Shown here: in pieces, positions 25,513 to 33,923 of the stretch
How positions within the stretch are numbered: position 1 is the stretch's first letter
Layout of the letters: every line of letters starts with the position of its first letter
Assembly: GCA_937899995.1 (NCBI GenBank)
Contig: CALCCK010000061.1
Coordinates: 1 to 37,674, forward strand
Direction of reading: 5' to 3'
Source of the DNA: an uncultured Gammaproteobacteria bacterium
GTDB taxonomy: Bacteria > Pseudomonadota > Gammaproteobacteria > PS1 > Pseudothioglobaceae
Length of the DNA stretch: 37,674 nt
The notes under the pieces: generated by a model
Told to the model about the DNA's origin: nothing
What the model saw: the letters and a program-made list of their open reading frames with translations, nothing else
Database searches by the model: none
Made by a program: the position numbers and the translations under genes

Positions 25513-26829
25513 ATGGGCAGAAGAAGAAAACCAAAAGCCAAAACCTACGAATTAGAAATCGAATCACTCTCACATGAGGGACGTGGTATTGCGCATTTAG
25601 AAGAAAAAGTCATTTTTGTTAGTGGAGCCTTGCCGGGTGAAACCGTGATTGCGGATCGCACTTTTTCACGTGCTAAGTTTGAAGAGGCGGATGTTAAAGA
25701 GGTATTAAAACCAGCAGATAATCGAATTACACCTAAGTGTGAAGTCTTTGGTATTTGTGGCGGTTGTTCATTTCAGCATCTGTCTAGCGAAGATCAAATC
25801 GAAGCTAAAGGTAACTGGCTTAAAGACGCTTTTTCCAGTCAGGCTAAAGTTGAACCCAAGCATTGGCTGGAGCCACTACAAGTTGAAAGTTGGGGTTATC
25901 GTCGCAAGGCGAGGCTTGGCGTACGTTATGTGGCAAAAAAAGAAAAAGTACTGGTAGGTTTTAGAGAAAAGAAATCTGGCTTTATCACTAACATGAGTCG
26001 TTGTGAGGTGTTACACCCGTCTTTAGGTGATAATCTTGAAGTATTGGCTGAGGCAATAGAAAAACTCTCAATCAAATCACAGGTTCCACAATTAGAAGTT
26101 GCAGTGGCTGAGAATAATACGGTGGTAATCTTGCGACATTTAGAGCCACTGACTGTTAAAGATGAACAAATATTACTTGATTGTGCTAATGAGCTAGATA
26201 TTACGTTTTATACTCAAAGTGGCGGACAAGATACGGTCAAACCATTGGATCAACCAGTTGTATTAACTTATTCGCATCCTGATCATGATATCGAGATGGA
26301 GTTTTTACCAACTGATTTCACCCAAGTGAATTTTAAACTTAATCAAAAGATGATTAACTTAGCTTTGAGCATGCTTGAGCTTAGTGATGAAGATGAAGTG
26401 ATTGATTTATTTTGTGGTTTGGGTAACTTCACTTTGCCGATTGCTAGACATGCTAAACATGTGGTGGGTATCGAGGGTGATTTAGGCTTGATTGAGCGTG
26501 CTAAATATAATGCCAAGAAAAATGCAATTACTAATGCGGATTTTTACAAGGCCGATCTATTTAAAGAAGTTGAAGGTACTGAATGGTTTAGAGGTAAAAC
26601 TTACAACAAAGCACTGATTGATCCAGCACGTTCAGGTGCGATTGAGATTGTAGAATTACTACCCAAACTTGGTGTTAAGCGATTGGTATACATATCGTGT
26701 AATCCGGCAACATTAGCACGAGACACAGCCAAACTAATTGAATTAGGTTACAAATTAGACACTGCAGGGGTGATGGATATGTTTCCACAAACTGCTCATG
26801 TTGAGTCGATCGCATTGTTTACAAAGTGA
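25513..26829 (+). CDS. rlmD: 23S rRNA (uracil-1939-C5)-methyltransferase RlmD
   Basis: 438 residues. An N-terminal TRAM RNA-binding domain (YELEIESLSHEGRGIAHLEE) is followed by cluster cysteines in CEVFGICGGCSFQHL plus a later RCEVLHP, which bind [4Fe-4S]. The SAM site is DLFCGLGNFTLPIA and the catalytic cysteine is in VYISCNPATLARDT. It methylates U1939 of 23S rRNA. It sits inside the overlapping glycolate/peptidoglycan-recycling array with only 4 bases before it and a GTGA overlap after it. Confidence 0.94.
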   Translation: MGRRRKPKAKTYELEIESLSHEGRGIAHLEEKVIFVSGALPGETVIADRTFSRAKFEEADVKEVLKPADNRITPKCEVFGICGGCSFQHLSSEDQIEAKGNWLKDAFSSQAKVEPKHWLEPLQVESWGYRRKARLGVRYVAKKEKVLVGFREKKSGFITNMSRCEVLHPSLGDNLEVLAEAIEKLSIKSQVPQLEVAVAENNTVVILRHLEPLTVKDEQILLDCANELDITFYTQSGGQDTVKPLDQPVVLTYSHPDHDIEMEFLPTDFTQVNFKLNQKMINLALSMLELSDEDEVIDLFCGLGNFTLPIARHAKHVVGIEGDLGLIERAKYNAKKNAITNADFYKADLFKEVEGTEWFRGKTYNKALIDPARSGAIEIVELLPKLGVKRLVYISCNPATLARDTAKLIELGYKLDTAGVMDMFPQTAHVESIALFTK

Positions 26830-27272
26830 TAAGTATTAACATTAAAAATCAAACACTTGAATACAAAGGTAAAACTTATTCTATCAGTAGTGCAAAAAAT
26901 GGTGTGGGTGAAGTTGAAGAGTCTTACTGTACACCAACTGGACAATTCAAAATTACTGAGAAAATTGGAGATAACCTTGAAGTAGGCTCTGTACTGGTTG
27001 CCAGAGAGCCAACCAGTGAAATTTATTCCCCAGCATTGTTAGCTAAGCATCCTGATAGGGATTGGATACTCACCCGTATTCTCTGGCTAGAAGGTGCTGA
27101 AGCACACAATCAAAATACCAAAGATCGTTATATTTATATTCACGGATCACCTAACGAAACGTCGATGGGAATACCAGGATCAAAAGGCTGTATTCGTATG
27201 CACAATCAAGATGTTATCGAGTTATTTGATCATGTTAAAACAGGTGAAGATGTCGTTATAATGAAGCCATGA
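26826..27272 (+). CDS. Cytoplasmic YkuD-domain L,D-transpeptidase-fold enzyme, probable L,D-carboxypeptidase
   Basis: 148 residues made up almost only of a YkuD domain: catalytic His106 in YIHGSPN and nucleophile Cys122 in GSKGCIRM. There is no signal peptide or membrane anchor, unlike periplasmic L,D-transpeptidases. Small cytoplasmic YkuD proteins of the ElsL/LdcV type act as L,D-carboxypeptidases that trim recycled tetrapeptides. The genes that follow (after a rhodanese) are ampG and nagZ, the importer and glycosidase of the same pathway, which supports that role; this is inference. The GTG start overlaps the rlmD stop (GTGA), and the stop overlaps the rhodanese start (ATGA). Confidence 0.8.
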   Translation: MISINIKNQTLEYKGKTYSISSAKNGVGEVEESYCTPTGQFKITEKIGDNLEVGSVLVAREPTSEIYSPALLAKHPDRDWILTRILWLEGAEAHNQNTKDRYIYIHGSPNETSMGIPGSKGCIRMHNQDVIELFDHVKTGEDVVIMKP

Positions 27273-27676
27273 GCAAGTTAGCGCAATACTTACCAAAAAA
27301 AGCTTTTGAGCATCTTCAAGAAAACCCAGATTCGATTTTAATTGACGTGCGTACCGAGGCTGAAAATAAGTTTGTAGGTAGGCCGTTAGATTGTATTTTT
27401 GTACCTTGGGTAGATGATCCTGATTGGGAGCCACATCCAGATGATTTTATTGCCTCGATCAAACGTTTTATTGGTGAAAGCGCACTCAGTACTGAGATTA
27501 TTTTAATTTGCCGTAGCGGTTATCGTTCTGATGATGCGGGCCGATGCTTGATTGATAATGGCTTTACCAATGTGTCTCATGTGGTGAGCGGCTTTGAAGG
27601 TGACCTTGACGAACAAGATCAACGTGGTAACGTCAATGGCTGGCGTCATGATGGTATGCCTTGGGATCAATGTTAG
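27269..27676 (+). CDS. Single-domain rhodanese-like protein
   Basis: 135 residues. The rhodanese fold shows ILIDVRTEAENKFVG near the N-terminus and the active-site loop ICRSGYRSDDAGRCL, where Cys81 would carry the persulfide, and a typical NVSHVVSGFEGDLD C-terminal part. No signal peptide, so cytoplasmic. Such proteins move sulfane sulfur or act in sulfur relay, which suits a sulfur oxidiser, but its position between the YkuD enzyme and ampG gives no clear partner. It overlaps both neighbours. Confidence 0.87.
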   Translation: MSKLAQYLPKKAFEHLQENPDSILIDVRTEAENKFVGRPLDCIFVPWVDDPDWEPHPDDFIASIKRFIGESALSTEIILICRSGYRSDDAGRCLIDNGFTNVSHVVSGFEGDLDEQDQRGNVNGWRHDGMPWDQC

Positions 27677-29184
27677 AGAGTATTAAGTTATTCATTCACC
27701 CGCGGGTGATGACCATGCTGTTCTTGGGATTTTCAGCCGGTGTACCAATCTTACTTATTTTTTCAACGCTGGGGCTTTGGCTTAATGAGGCGGGCGTTGC
27801 CAAATCAACCATTACTTATTTTTCTTGGGCAGCGCTAGGTTATTCATTTAAGTTTGTGTGGGCGCCACTGGTTGACCGACTGCCTTTGCCAGTTTTAACC
27901 AAAACATTGGGTCGTCGCCGTGCCTGGATGTTGGTTTCACAGTTGGCAATTATGGGTGCGATTTTGTTGATGGCATCGGTTGATCCAAAAGCTGGTATTG
28001 ATGGCTTAACCATTATGGCTTATGGTGCGGTGTTATTAGGGTTTTCATCAGCTACACAAGATATTGTGATTGATGCTTATCGTATTGAATCAGCCGATAA
28101 AGACATGCAATCGATGCTCTCAGCAACCTATATTGCGGGCTATCGTATTGGCATGTTGGTTGCGGGTGCGGGTGGTTTGTTTATCGCTAGCTATCTAGGC
28201 TCAACCAAGGCGCTTTATAGTTATGATGCTTGGTCAGGTGCTTACATGATTATGGCAGCGGTGATGTTAGTTGGTGTGGCGACCACACTGATTATTAGTG
28301 AGCCCGACACCAAGAGACAAGAGGCTGAATACAGTACAACTGATTACGCCCGATTCTTCTTATTATTTTTATCAATTGTTGTTGCCTTTATCTTAACCTT
28401 TAACGCAACAGCCGGTCTGGTTAAAGACGCTAAAGAAGCTTTAATTGAGTTTTTTGCTAACAAGCACCTTGCTGGCTTTATTGTTGGTATAGTTCGTATG
28501 ATGATAGCGCTTTTAGGTGCTTATATTACGGCCAGGGTATTGATTGCATTCAACATTGTTAATCGATCCATGGTCAACAATACGTATGTTGATCCAGTTA
28601 AAGACTTCTTTAATCGCTACGGTATGAGTGTGGCTGTATTGTTATTAGCTGTAATTGGTTTGTATCGTGTGAGTGATATTGTACTCGGCGTGATGGCTAA
28701 TATTTTTTATCAAGATATGGGCTTTACTAAGGTTGAAATTGCGACAATTTCTAAAACTTTTGGCCTATTTATGACACTTGCTGGTGGCTTTTTAGGCGGT
28801 GTTTTAGCCATTAAAGTTGGCGTATTCAGGGTGTTATTTTTAGGTGCATTGCTTTCAGCACTTACCAATCTTTTGTTTATAGTGCTGGCAAATGTGGGTC
28901 ATGATATTACTTGGCTGTATGTCACTATTGCTATGGATAATTTGTCTGCCGGCATTGCAACAACTGCCTTTATTGCCTTTTTATCTAGCCTTACTAACAT
29001 TCAATTTACTGCAGTTCAGTATGCGATTTTCTCATCACTCATGACCTTGCTGCCTAAAATATTTGGTGGTTACTCAGGCACCTTAGTTGAGCAATTTGGC
29101 TATAGTGAATTCTTTGTGATTACCACACTAATTGGTATTCCAGTGTTATGGCTTGTGTACAAAGTTAAACCTTATATTGATTAA
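27670..29184 (+). CDS. ampG: AmpG-family muropeptide permease (MFS)
   Basis: About 504 residues with some 14 hydrophobic segments. The N-terminus PRVMTMLFLGFSAGVPILL and LGYSFKFVWAPLVDRLPLP are close to AmpG, and KTLGRRRAWMLVSQ is the conserved cytoplasmic loop. DAYRIESADKDMQ in helix 4-5 is also typical. AmpG imports GlcNAc-anhydroMurNAc peptides from the periplasm. The next gene is nagZ, which cuts exactly these imports, so the assignment has context support. The listed TTG start (27661) adds three residues; ATG 27670 is preferred and overlaps the rhodanese gene by 7 bases. Confidence 0.87.
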   Translation: MLESIKLFIHPRVMTMLFLGFSAGVPILLIFSTLGLWLNEAGVAKSTITYFSWAALGYSFKFVWAPLVDRLPLPVLTKTLGRRRAWMLVSQLAIMGAILLMASVDPKAGIDGLTIMAYGAVLLGFSSATQDIVIDAYRIESADKDMQSMLSATYIAGYRIGMLVAGAGGLFIASYLGSTKALYSYDAWSGAYMIMAAVMLVGVATTLIISEPDTKRQEAEYSTTDYARFFLLFLSIVVAFILTFNATAGLVKDAKEALIEFFANKHLAGFIVGIVRMMIALLGAYITARVLIAFNIVNRSMVNNTYVDPVKDFFNRYGMSVAVLLLAVIGLYRVSDIVLGVMANIFYQDMGFTKVEIATISKTFGLFMTLAGGFLGGVLAIKVGVFRVLFLGALLSALTNLLFIVLANVGHDITWLYVTIAMDNLSAGIATTAFIAFLSSLTNIQFTAVQYAIFSSLMTLLPKIFGGYSGTLVEQFGYSEFFVITTLIGIPVLWLVYKVKPYID

Positions 29185-29187
29185 ATT

Positions 29188-30174
29188 ATGACACTAGGCA
29201 CAATCATGATGGACGTGTCAGGCTTGATACTGACGCAAGAAGAAAAGAACCGATTATCTAAGCCGAGCATAGGTGGCGTGATTTTATTCACACGTAATTT
29301 TGAGAGTATTGATCAAGTTAAAGAGCTGATTAAATCAATCCGTTTGATTAATCAAAATATGCTAATTTCAGTAGATCACGAGGGCGGCAGAGTTCAGCGT
29401 TTTAGAGAGGGCTTTACCCACTTGCCAGCCATGGCAAAATTGGGCAAAGTCTATGATCAAGATCCTAAATTAGCTTTAGAACAAGCTTTTTCTTGTGGCT
29501 GGGTTTTGGCGGCAGAATTATTAGATATTGGTGTGGATTTTTCTTTTGCACCGGTGCTAGATTTAGATTACGGCCATTCTCACGTGATTGGTGATAGGGC
29601 GTTTCATTCTAATCCTAAAGCGGTAGTGAAATTAGCCGGTGCTTTGATTGAGGGTATGCATGAGGCGGGCATGAAGTGTGTGGGTAAGCATTTTCCTGGC
29701 CATGGCCATGTGGCACTTGATTCACACCTAGATTTACCGATTGACGAACGCTCAATGAATGAAATTAGGCAAGATATTCTCAGTTTTAAAGGCTTGATTA
29801 ATCAGGGTTTAGATGCTGTTATGCCTGCCCATGTGGTGTATTCTCAGGTAGATGATAAGCCTGCAGGATTCTCATCAAAATGGATTAAAGATATTTTGCA
29901 ATCGCAGCTTGGTTTTGCCGGCGTAGTGTTTAGTGATGATTTATCCATGCAAGGTGCACATTTTATTAAAGGCATTGCTGAGCGTGTGCAGGTGTCGTTA
30001 GATAGCGGCTGTGACATGGTTTTAATCTGTAATCACCCCGAGTTGGTAGAGCAAGTTATTGATCTTAATTGGCCTAAGTGTGAAAAACTACACTTAATGA
30101 AAGGGATTAAACCCTTTAATCTTGATAAAATAGCGCATAACAATCATCGACAAAATATACAATCATTATTATGA
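29188..30174 (+). CDS. nagZ: Beta-N-acetylhexosaminidase NagZ
   Basis: 328 residues, glycoside hydrolase family 3. Marks are ISVDHEGGRVQRFREGFTHL, KHFPGHGHVALDSHLDLP with the Lys-His substrate contacts and mobile catalytic His loop, and VVFSDDLSMQGA with the nucleophile Asp. It is cytoplasmic (no signal peptide) and removes GlcNAc from anhydro-muropeptides brought in by AmpG, whose gene ends 3 bases upstream. No ampC or ampR is visible, so a beta-lactamase induction role is not indicated here. A four-base ATGA overlap leads to the small unknown gene. Confidence 0.95.
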   Translation: MTLGTIMMDVSGLILTQEEKNRLSKPSIGGVILFTRNFESIDQVKELIKSIRLINQNMLISVDHEGGRVQRFREGFTHLPAMAKLGKVYDQDPKLALEQAFSCGWVLAAELLDIGVDFSFAPVLDLDYGHSHVIGDRAFHSNPKAVVKLAGALIEGMHEAGMKCVGKHFPGHGHVALDSHLDLPIDERSMNEIRQDILSFKGLINQGLDAVMPAHVVYSQVDDKPAGFSSKWIKDILQSQLGFAGVVFSDDLSMQGAHFIKGIAERVQVSLDSGCDMVLICNHPELVEQVIDLNWPKCEKLHLMKGIKPFNLDKIAHNNHRQNIQSLL

Positions 30175-30452
30175 GTACAGACAACAAACCAAATTTTGAA
30201 ATTCGTTTATTAAGTGCTTTTAGAAAAACCCTAATTGCCGTTGCAAAAGACACCATGACTAAGCCAGGCTTACGCCACCCATTAACAGAAGGCACACAAA
30301 AAATGATCACCGATTGTTTAGATATTGTCATTTCTAGACAAATAGCCATTGAAAAAGAGTCGGGCACACATACTAAAATGAAGCCAGTTTATACCGATGA
30401 ACAAACGGTACAAAGCTTCTCAGTTGACGATCTTAAAAAGACTTTAAATTAA
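30171..30452 (+). CDS. Conserved-looking 93-residue protein of unknown function
   Basis: Soluble, mainly helical: FEIRLLSAFRKTLIAVAKDT, then KPGLRHPLTEGTQKMITDCL and ISRQIAIEKESG. The 'KDT...PG.RHPL......I..CL..I..R' pattern recalls a small gammaproteobacterial family I cannot name with a function. No signal peptide, membrane helix or metal motif. It is translationally coupled to nagZ (ATGA) and ends the nine-gene array; its last 4 bases overlap the convergent uvrD stop (both stops in one TTAA). Confidence 0.7.
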   Translation: MSTDNKPNFEIRLLSAFRKTLIAVAKDTMTKPGLRHPLTEGTQKMITDCLDIVISRQIAIEKESGTHTKMKPVYTDEQTVQSFSVDDLKKTLN

Positions 30453-32614
30453 ACAAACTCCAGATTAGCATACGAGCTAATTAACCACTTAGTGCCCGCT
30501 TGTTTGAATTTAATTTGAATACGCGCTGAGTCACCATCACCTTCAAAGTTAAGTACCGTACCAAAGCCAAATTTGGCATGTTTAACCGTCACACCAATCG
30601 ATAGCTGACCTTGCCCTTCGGGATTGATATCTTGATTAAAGATATCATCCTCTTGATAATTTTGTATGGTTGAGCCAAATTTTTGTTTAACAGAATTGGT
30701 GTATTCACTGGGAATTTCATTTAAGAATCGAGAAGGATAGGCGTATAAAGACTGACCATGTAAATAGCGTTTAATTGCAAAAGATAAACTGAGTTTTTTC
30801 ATGGCGCGGGTCATGCCAACGTAGCATAGCCTTCTTTCTTCATCCATTAAGTGTGGCTCGTCTTTACTTTGCCTAGATGGAAACAAGTCTTCCTCCATAC
30901 CGGTTAAAAACACATTGGGAAATTCTAAGCCTTTAGCAGAATGAATGGTCATTAATTGTACGTTTTGATTGATAGGCGCGTTAGTATCACCACTAGAGTC
31001 TAATGAAGCTAGTGAGATAAAGCCAACCACTTCACTCATGTCAGAGTCTTGATCATGGGCGTATTGCTTGGCTGCAGCAATGAGTTCTTCCAGATTTTCT
31101 TTTTTACTACCGACCTTGTCAGTTTTGTCATTTGAATAATGTTCAATTAAGCCAGAAGCTTTAATTAAGTGAGCAACTTTTTCACTTAGATCTAGGTGTT
31201 TGGCATCGTCACACATTTGTTCAATCAGTTGTGTAAATCCGATTAGCGCATTGCTTGCACGAGTCGGTAATGAAGGTGATATTGCAATTGCCGCTTGAAA
31301 GAGGGTGGTGTGATTATCACGCGCAAATTCTCTCACTTTTTCAATGGTGGCATTACCAATACCACGAGTCGGAAAGTTGACCACGCGCTCAAAAGCAACA
31401 TTATCAGCCGAGCTTTCCATTAAGCGTAAGTAACACAGTGCATCTTTAATTTCAGCGCGTTCAAAAAAGCGAAGACCGCCGTAAATCACATAAGGGATAT
31501 TGTATTTAATCAGTCGTTCTTCAAAGCCTCTAGATTGTGCATTTGAGCGATACAAAATAGCGCATTCGTTGGCCGATGCGCCATCATCAATGTATTTTTG
31601 AATAGCGCTAACAACATAGTCTGCCTCATCTGTTTCAGTACGTGCTTCGTATATATCGATCAAATCCCCATTACCTGAATCGGTCCACAACGACTTTCCT
31701 AATCGATTAGAATTATTAACAATAAGCGCGTTAGATGCACCCAAAATATTACCTGTAGAGCGGTAATTTTGCTCAAGTCGGATGGTTTGAATAGGGTGAA
31801 AATCAGATTCTAATTTTTGAATATTTTCAATCTTTGCGCCACGCCAGCCATAGATTGATTGATCATCATCACCCACACAAAATATTTGATTTTTGCCTGA
31901 TGAGAGTAGTTTAATCCATTTGTACTGAATGGTATTGGTGTCTTGAAATTCGTCAACTAAGATGTGTTCAAAGCGATTTTGATAGTGTGTAAGTAACTCA
32001 GTATTGTTTTTTAATAACTCATAACTACGCACTAAAAGTTCGGCAAAATCAATCAGTTCATTGGCTTTACAGTGCGCCTCATAGAGTTCAAATACCTTGA
32101 TACTCTGCTTAACGAAATAGTTATACCCAGCATCGATATCACCAGGGCGAATTCCTTCGTCTTTTTGTTGGTTGATAAACCACTGAATCTTTCTAACGGG
32201 ATATTTTGATTCATCGATTTGATTTTCTTTCATCAGGCGCTTAACAATACGAAACTGATCTTGCTGATCAAGAATTTGAAATTGTGTGCTTAAGTTGGCC
32301 TCAATAGGGTGGGCACGTAATAATCGATGTGCCAATCCATGAAAAGTACCCACCCACATGCTTCTAATCGGACGTCTTAGTAACACTTCAAGGCGTTCAC
32401 GCATTTCCTTGGCAGCCTTATTGGTAAAGGTTACTGCTAGGATGGCGTCAATATGCCTATTTTTCTGTGTGACTAAATAAGCAATACGGTGTATTAAAAC
32501 TCGGGTTTTACCACTACCTGCACCTGCGAGTATTAAAGCATTTTGTCCATCATCTAAAGTAACTGATTGGTTTTGTTTGTCGTTAAGTCCATCGGTAATT
32601 TCAGATAAATTCAT
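30449..32614 (-). CDS. uvrD: DNA helicase II (UvrD/Rep-type superfamily 1 helicase)
   Basis: 721 residues (E. coli UvrD 720). Motifs in order: ILAGAGSGKTRVLIHRI (Walker A), DEFQDTN (Walker B), GDDDQSIYGWRGA, EQNYRST, TIHSAKGLEF and VGMTRA. The C-terminal VKHAKFGFGTVLNFEGDGD...SSYANLEFV is the tail that binds UvrB/MutL/RNA polymerase and favours UvrD over Rep. It unwinds 3'-5' in excision and mismatch repair. Single gene on the minus strand, with a 118-base gap before the divergent small gene; its stop overlaps the 93-residue protein's stop by 4 bases. Confidence 0.95.
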   Translation of the reverse strand: MNLSEITDGLNDKQNQSVTLDDGQNALILAGAGSGKTRVLIHRIAYLVTQKNRHIDAILAVTFTNKAAKEMRERLEVLLRRPIRSMWVGTFHGLAHRLLRAHPIEANLSTQFQILDQQDQFRIVKRLMKENQIDESKYPVRKIQWFINQQKDEGIRPGDIDAGYNYFVKQSIKVFELYEAHCKANELIDFAELLVRSYELLKNNTELLTHYQNRFEHILVDEFQDTNTIQYKWIKLLSSGKNQIFCVGDDDQSIYGWRGAKIENIQKLESDFHPIQTIRLEQNYRSTGNILGASNALIVNNSNRLGKSLWTDSGNGDLIDIYEARTETDEADYVVSAIQKYIDDGASANECAILYRSNAQSRGFEERLIKYNIPYVIYGGLRFFERAEIKDALCYLRLMESSADNVAFERVVNFPTRGIGNATIEKVREFARDNHTTLFQAAIAISPSLPTRASNALIGFTQLIEQMCDDAKHLDLSEKVAHLIKASGLIEHYSNDKTDKVGSKKENLEELIAAAKQYAHDQDSDMSEVVGFISLASLDSSGDTNAPINQNVQLMTIHSAKGLEFPNVFLTGMEEDLFPSRQSKDEPHLMDEERRLCYVGMTRAMKKLSLSFAIKRYLHGQSLYAYPSRFLNEIPSEYTNSVKQKFGSTIQNYQEDDIFNQDINPEGQGQLSIGVTVKHAKFGFGTVLNFEGDGDSARIQIKFKQAGTKWLISSYANLEFV

Positions 32615-32623
32615 GATTTTTTC

Positions 32624-32651
32624 TTGCTTGATAGTTTTAAATGGTTATAAT
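32624..32651 (+). promoter_or_regulatory. Candidate sigma70 promoter for the 61-residue protein
   Basis: TTGCTT (32624-32629), 16-base spacer, perfect TATAAT (32646-32651). The leader would be about 75 bases, ending in a strong AGGAG (32721-32725). Confidence 0.5.
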
Positions 32652-32732
32652 ATTATCTTTCTCTGATATCAAGCAATTTTAAGCCTAATTGAAGAGTGTG
32701 AAATTATAAACAAAATTTAAGGAGTATCAATA

Positions 32733-32918
32733 ATGACTTACTACGAAGGTGTTAAAAAAATGGAAGAAATGGGCGTAAACGACAACTATATTCAAGGTTG
32801 GGTAGCTGGTTACTTACATAATCCTGAGCTTGAGGAGCAAAGAATTACTGATGAGTGGGAATCTGGCTTTGCAGATGGCAAAGAGAAAACAGATGAAAAC
32901 TTCGCTAACTTCTGTTAA
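32733..32918 (+). CDS. 61-residue acidic protein of unknown function
   Basis: A small, very acidic soluble protein: MTYYEGVKKMEEMGVNDNYI, then GWVAGYLHNPELEEQ, EWESGFADGKEK and a final Cys. The 'GW.AGY..NPE.......W..GF.DG' spacing weakly recalls ribosome modulation factor / CrpP-like small proteins, but the usual arginines and overall positive charge are missing, so this is only a lead. It has its own promoter, a strong AAGGAG and a strong terminator, which implies a well-expressed stand-alone gene. Confidence 0.75.
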   Translation: MTYYEGVKKMEEMGVNDNYIQGWVAGYLHNPELEEQRITDEWESGFADGKEKTDENFANFC

Positions 32919-32940
32919 TTACATTTATTAAGAATGATCT

Positions 32941-32966
32941 AAAAAGCCCCGTTTACGGGGCTTTTT
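32941..32966 (+). terminator. Strong intrinsic terminator after the 61-residue gene
   Basis: AAAAAGCCCCG (32941-32951), loop TTTA, CGGGGCTTTTT (32956-32966): an 11-bp perfect stem with a T tail, only 15 bases before the epmB ATG. Confidence 0.95.
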
Positions 32967-32981
32967 AATGCACCAACCCAT

Positions 32982-33923
32982 ATGCAAAACAGCTGGCAAC
33001 ATAACGCAAGAAACACCTTAAAAGGGGCAAGCAGTTGTAATGATTTTTTTCAAAGCAATCAGTTTGAAGACCAGCACTTCCCAATCAAAATTCCTTTAGA
33101 ATTTGCCAATCTGATTGATAAAAATAATCCGGACGATCCTTTACTAAAACAAGTTATCCCCTCTGAGAACACACAAAGCCAACCAGAGTTTAGTTTATCC
33201 CCATTGGGAGATGAAGACAACGCACCAGTCGCAGGCTTAATTCATAAATATCCTAATCGTGTTTTATTGATTACATCAAGGGTTTGTGCAATTCATTGTC
33301 AATATTGTTTTCGACAAAATTTTGATTATAGTGGTCATGATGCGATTAGTAATTGGTTGGCAATTGAGGACTATATTTGCTCTCATCAATCAATTAATGA
33401 AGTCATACTCAGTGGCGGCGACCCGCTAAGTTTGAGTGATGAAAAACTACAAGACTTGATTGATAAAATTCAGCGGATTGATCATATAAAAACTTTGCGT
33501 ATTCATTCACGTAGCATGGTTGTCACACCAAGTAGAATAACAGACCAGCTGATTGGTATTCTGAATAATACTAAGCTTAATGTAGTGATAGTGTTACACG
33601 CCAATCATGCGAATGAATTATCAAATGAATTTGCTAATGTAATACAAAAACTAGTAAAAATAACTCTGTTAAATCAATCAGTTTTGTTAAAAGGCGTGAA
33701 TGATTCAGTATTAGTATTGAGCGAGCTTTCACTGCGTTTGTTTGATCTGGGCATCTTGCCGTATTATTTACACATGCTAGATAAGGTAAGTGGTGCAGAG
33801 CATTTTTTAATCAGTGATGAGCGTGCAATTCAGCTACATCAAAGCTTAAAAAAAAATCTAAGTGGTTATCTGGTGCCTAAGTTGGTTCGAGATGAAAATT
33901 TAGCCGCTAAAACTTGGGTTTAA
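32982..33923 (+). CDS. epmB: EF-P (R)-beta-lysylation enzyme EpmB (lysine 2,3-aminomutase family)
   Basis: 313 residues, radical SAM. The CxxxCxxC motif is Cys102, Cys106, Cys109 in RVCAIHCQYCFRQNFDY; ILSGGDPLSLSDEKL follows, and the PLP lysine is in SGYLVPKLVRDE near the C-terminus. The short form without the aminomutase C-terminal zinc/oligomerisation domain is typical of EpmB, which converts lysine to (R)-beta-lysine for elongation factor P. efp and epmA are not in the window. The ATG lies just after a terminator and no clear promoter or ribosome binding site was seen, so expression may depend on readthrough. Its stop overlaps the convergent TlpA-like gene by 4 bases. Confidence 0.92.
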   Translation: MQNSWQHNARNTLKGASSCNDFFQSNQFEDQHFPIKIPLEFANLIDKNNPDDPLLKQVIPSENTQSQPEFSLSPLGDEDNAPVAGLIHKYPNRVLLITSRVCAIHCQYCFRQNFDYSGHDAISNWLAIEDYICSHQSINEVILSGGDPLSLSDEKLQDLIDKIQRIDHIKTLRIHSRSMVVTPSRITDQLIGILNNTKLNVVIVLHANHANELSNEFANVIQKLVKITLLNQSVLLKGVNDSVLVLSELSLRLFDLGILPYYLHMLDKVSGAEHFLISDERAIQLHQSLKKNLSGYLVPKLVRDENLAAKTWV

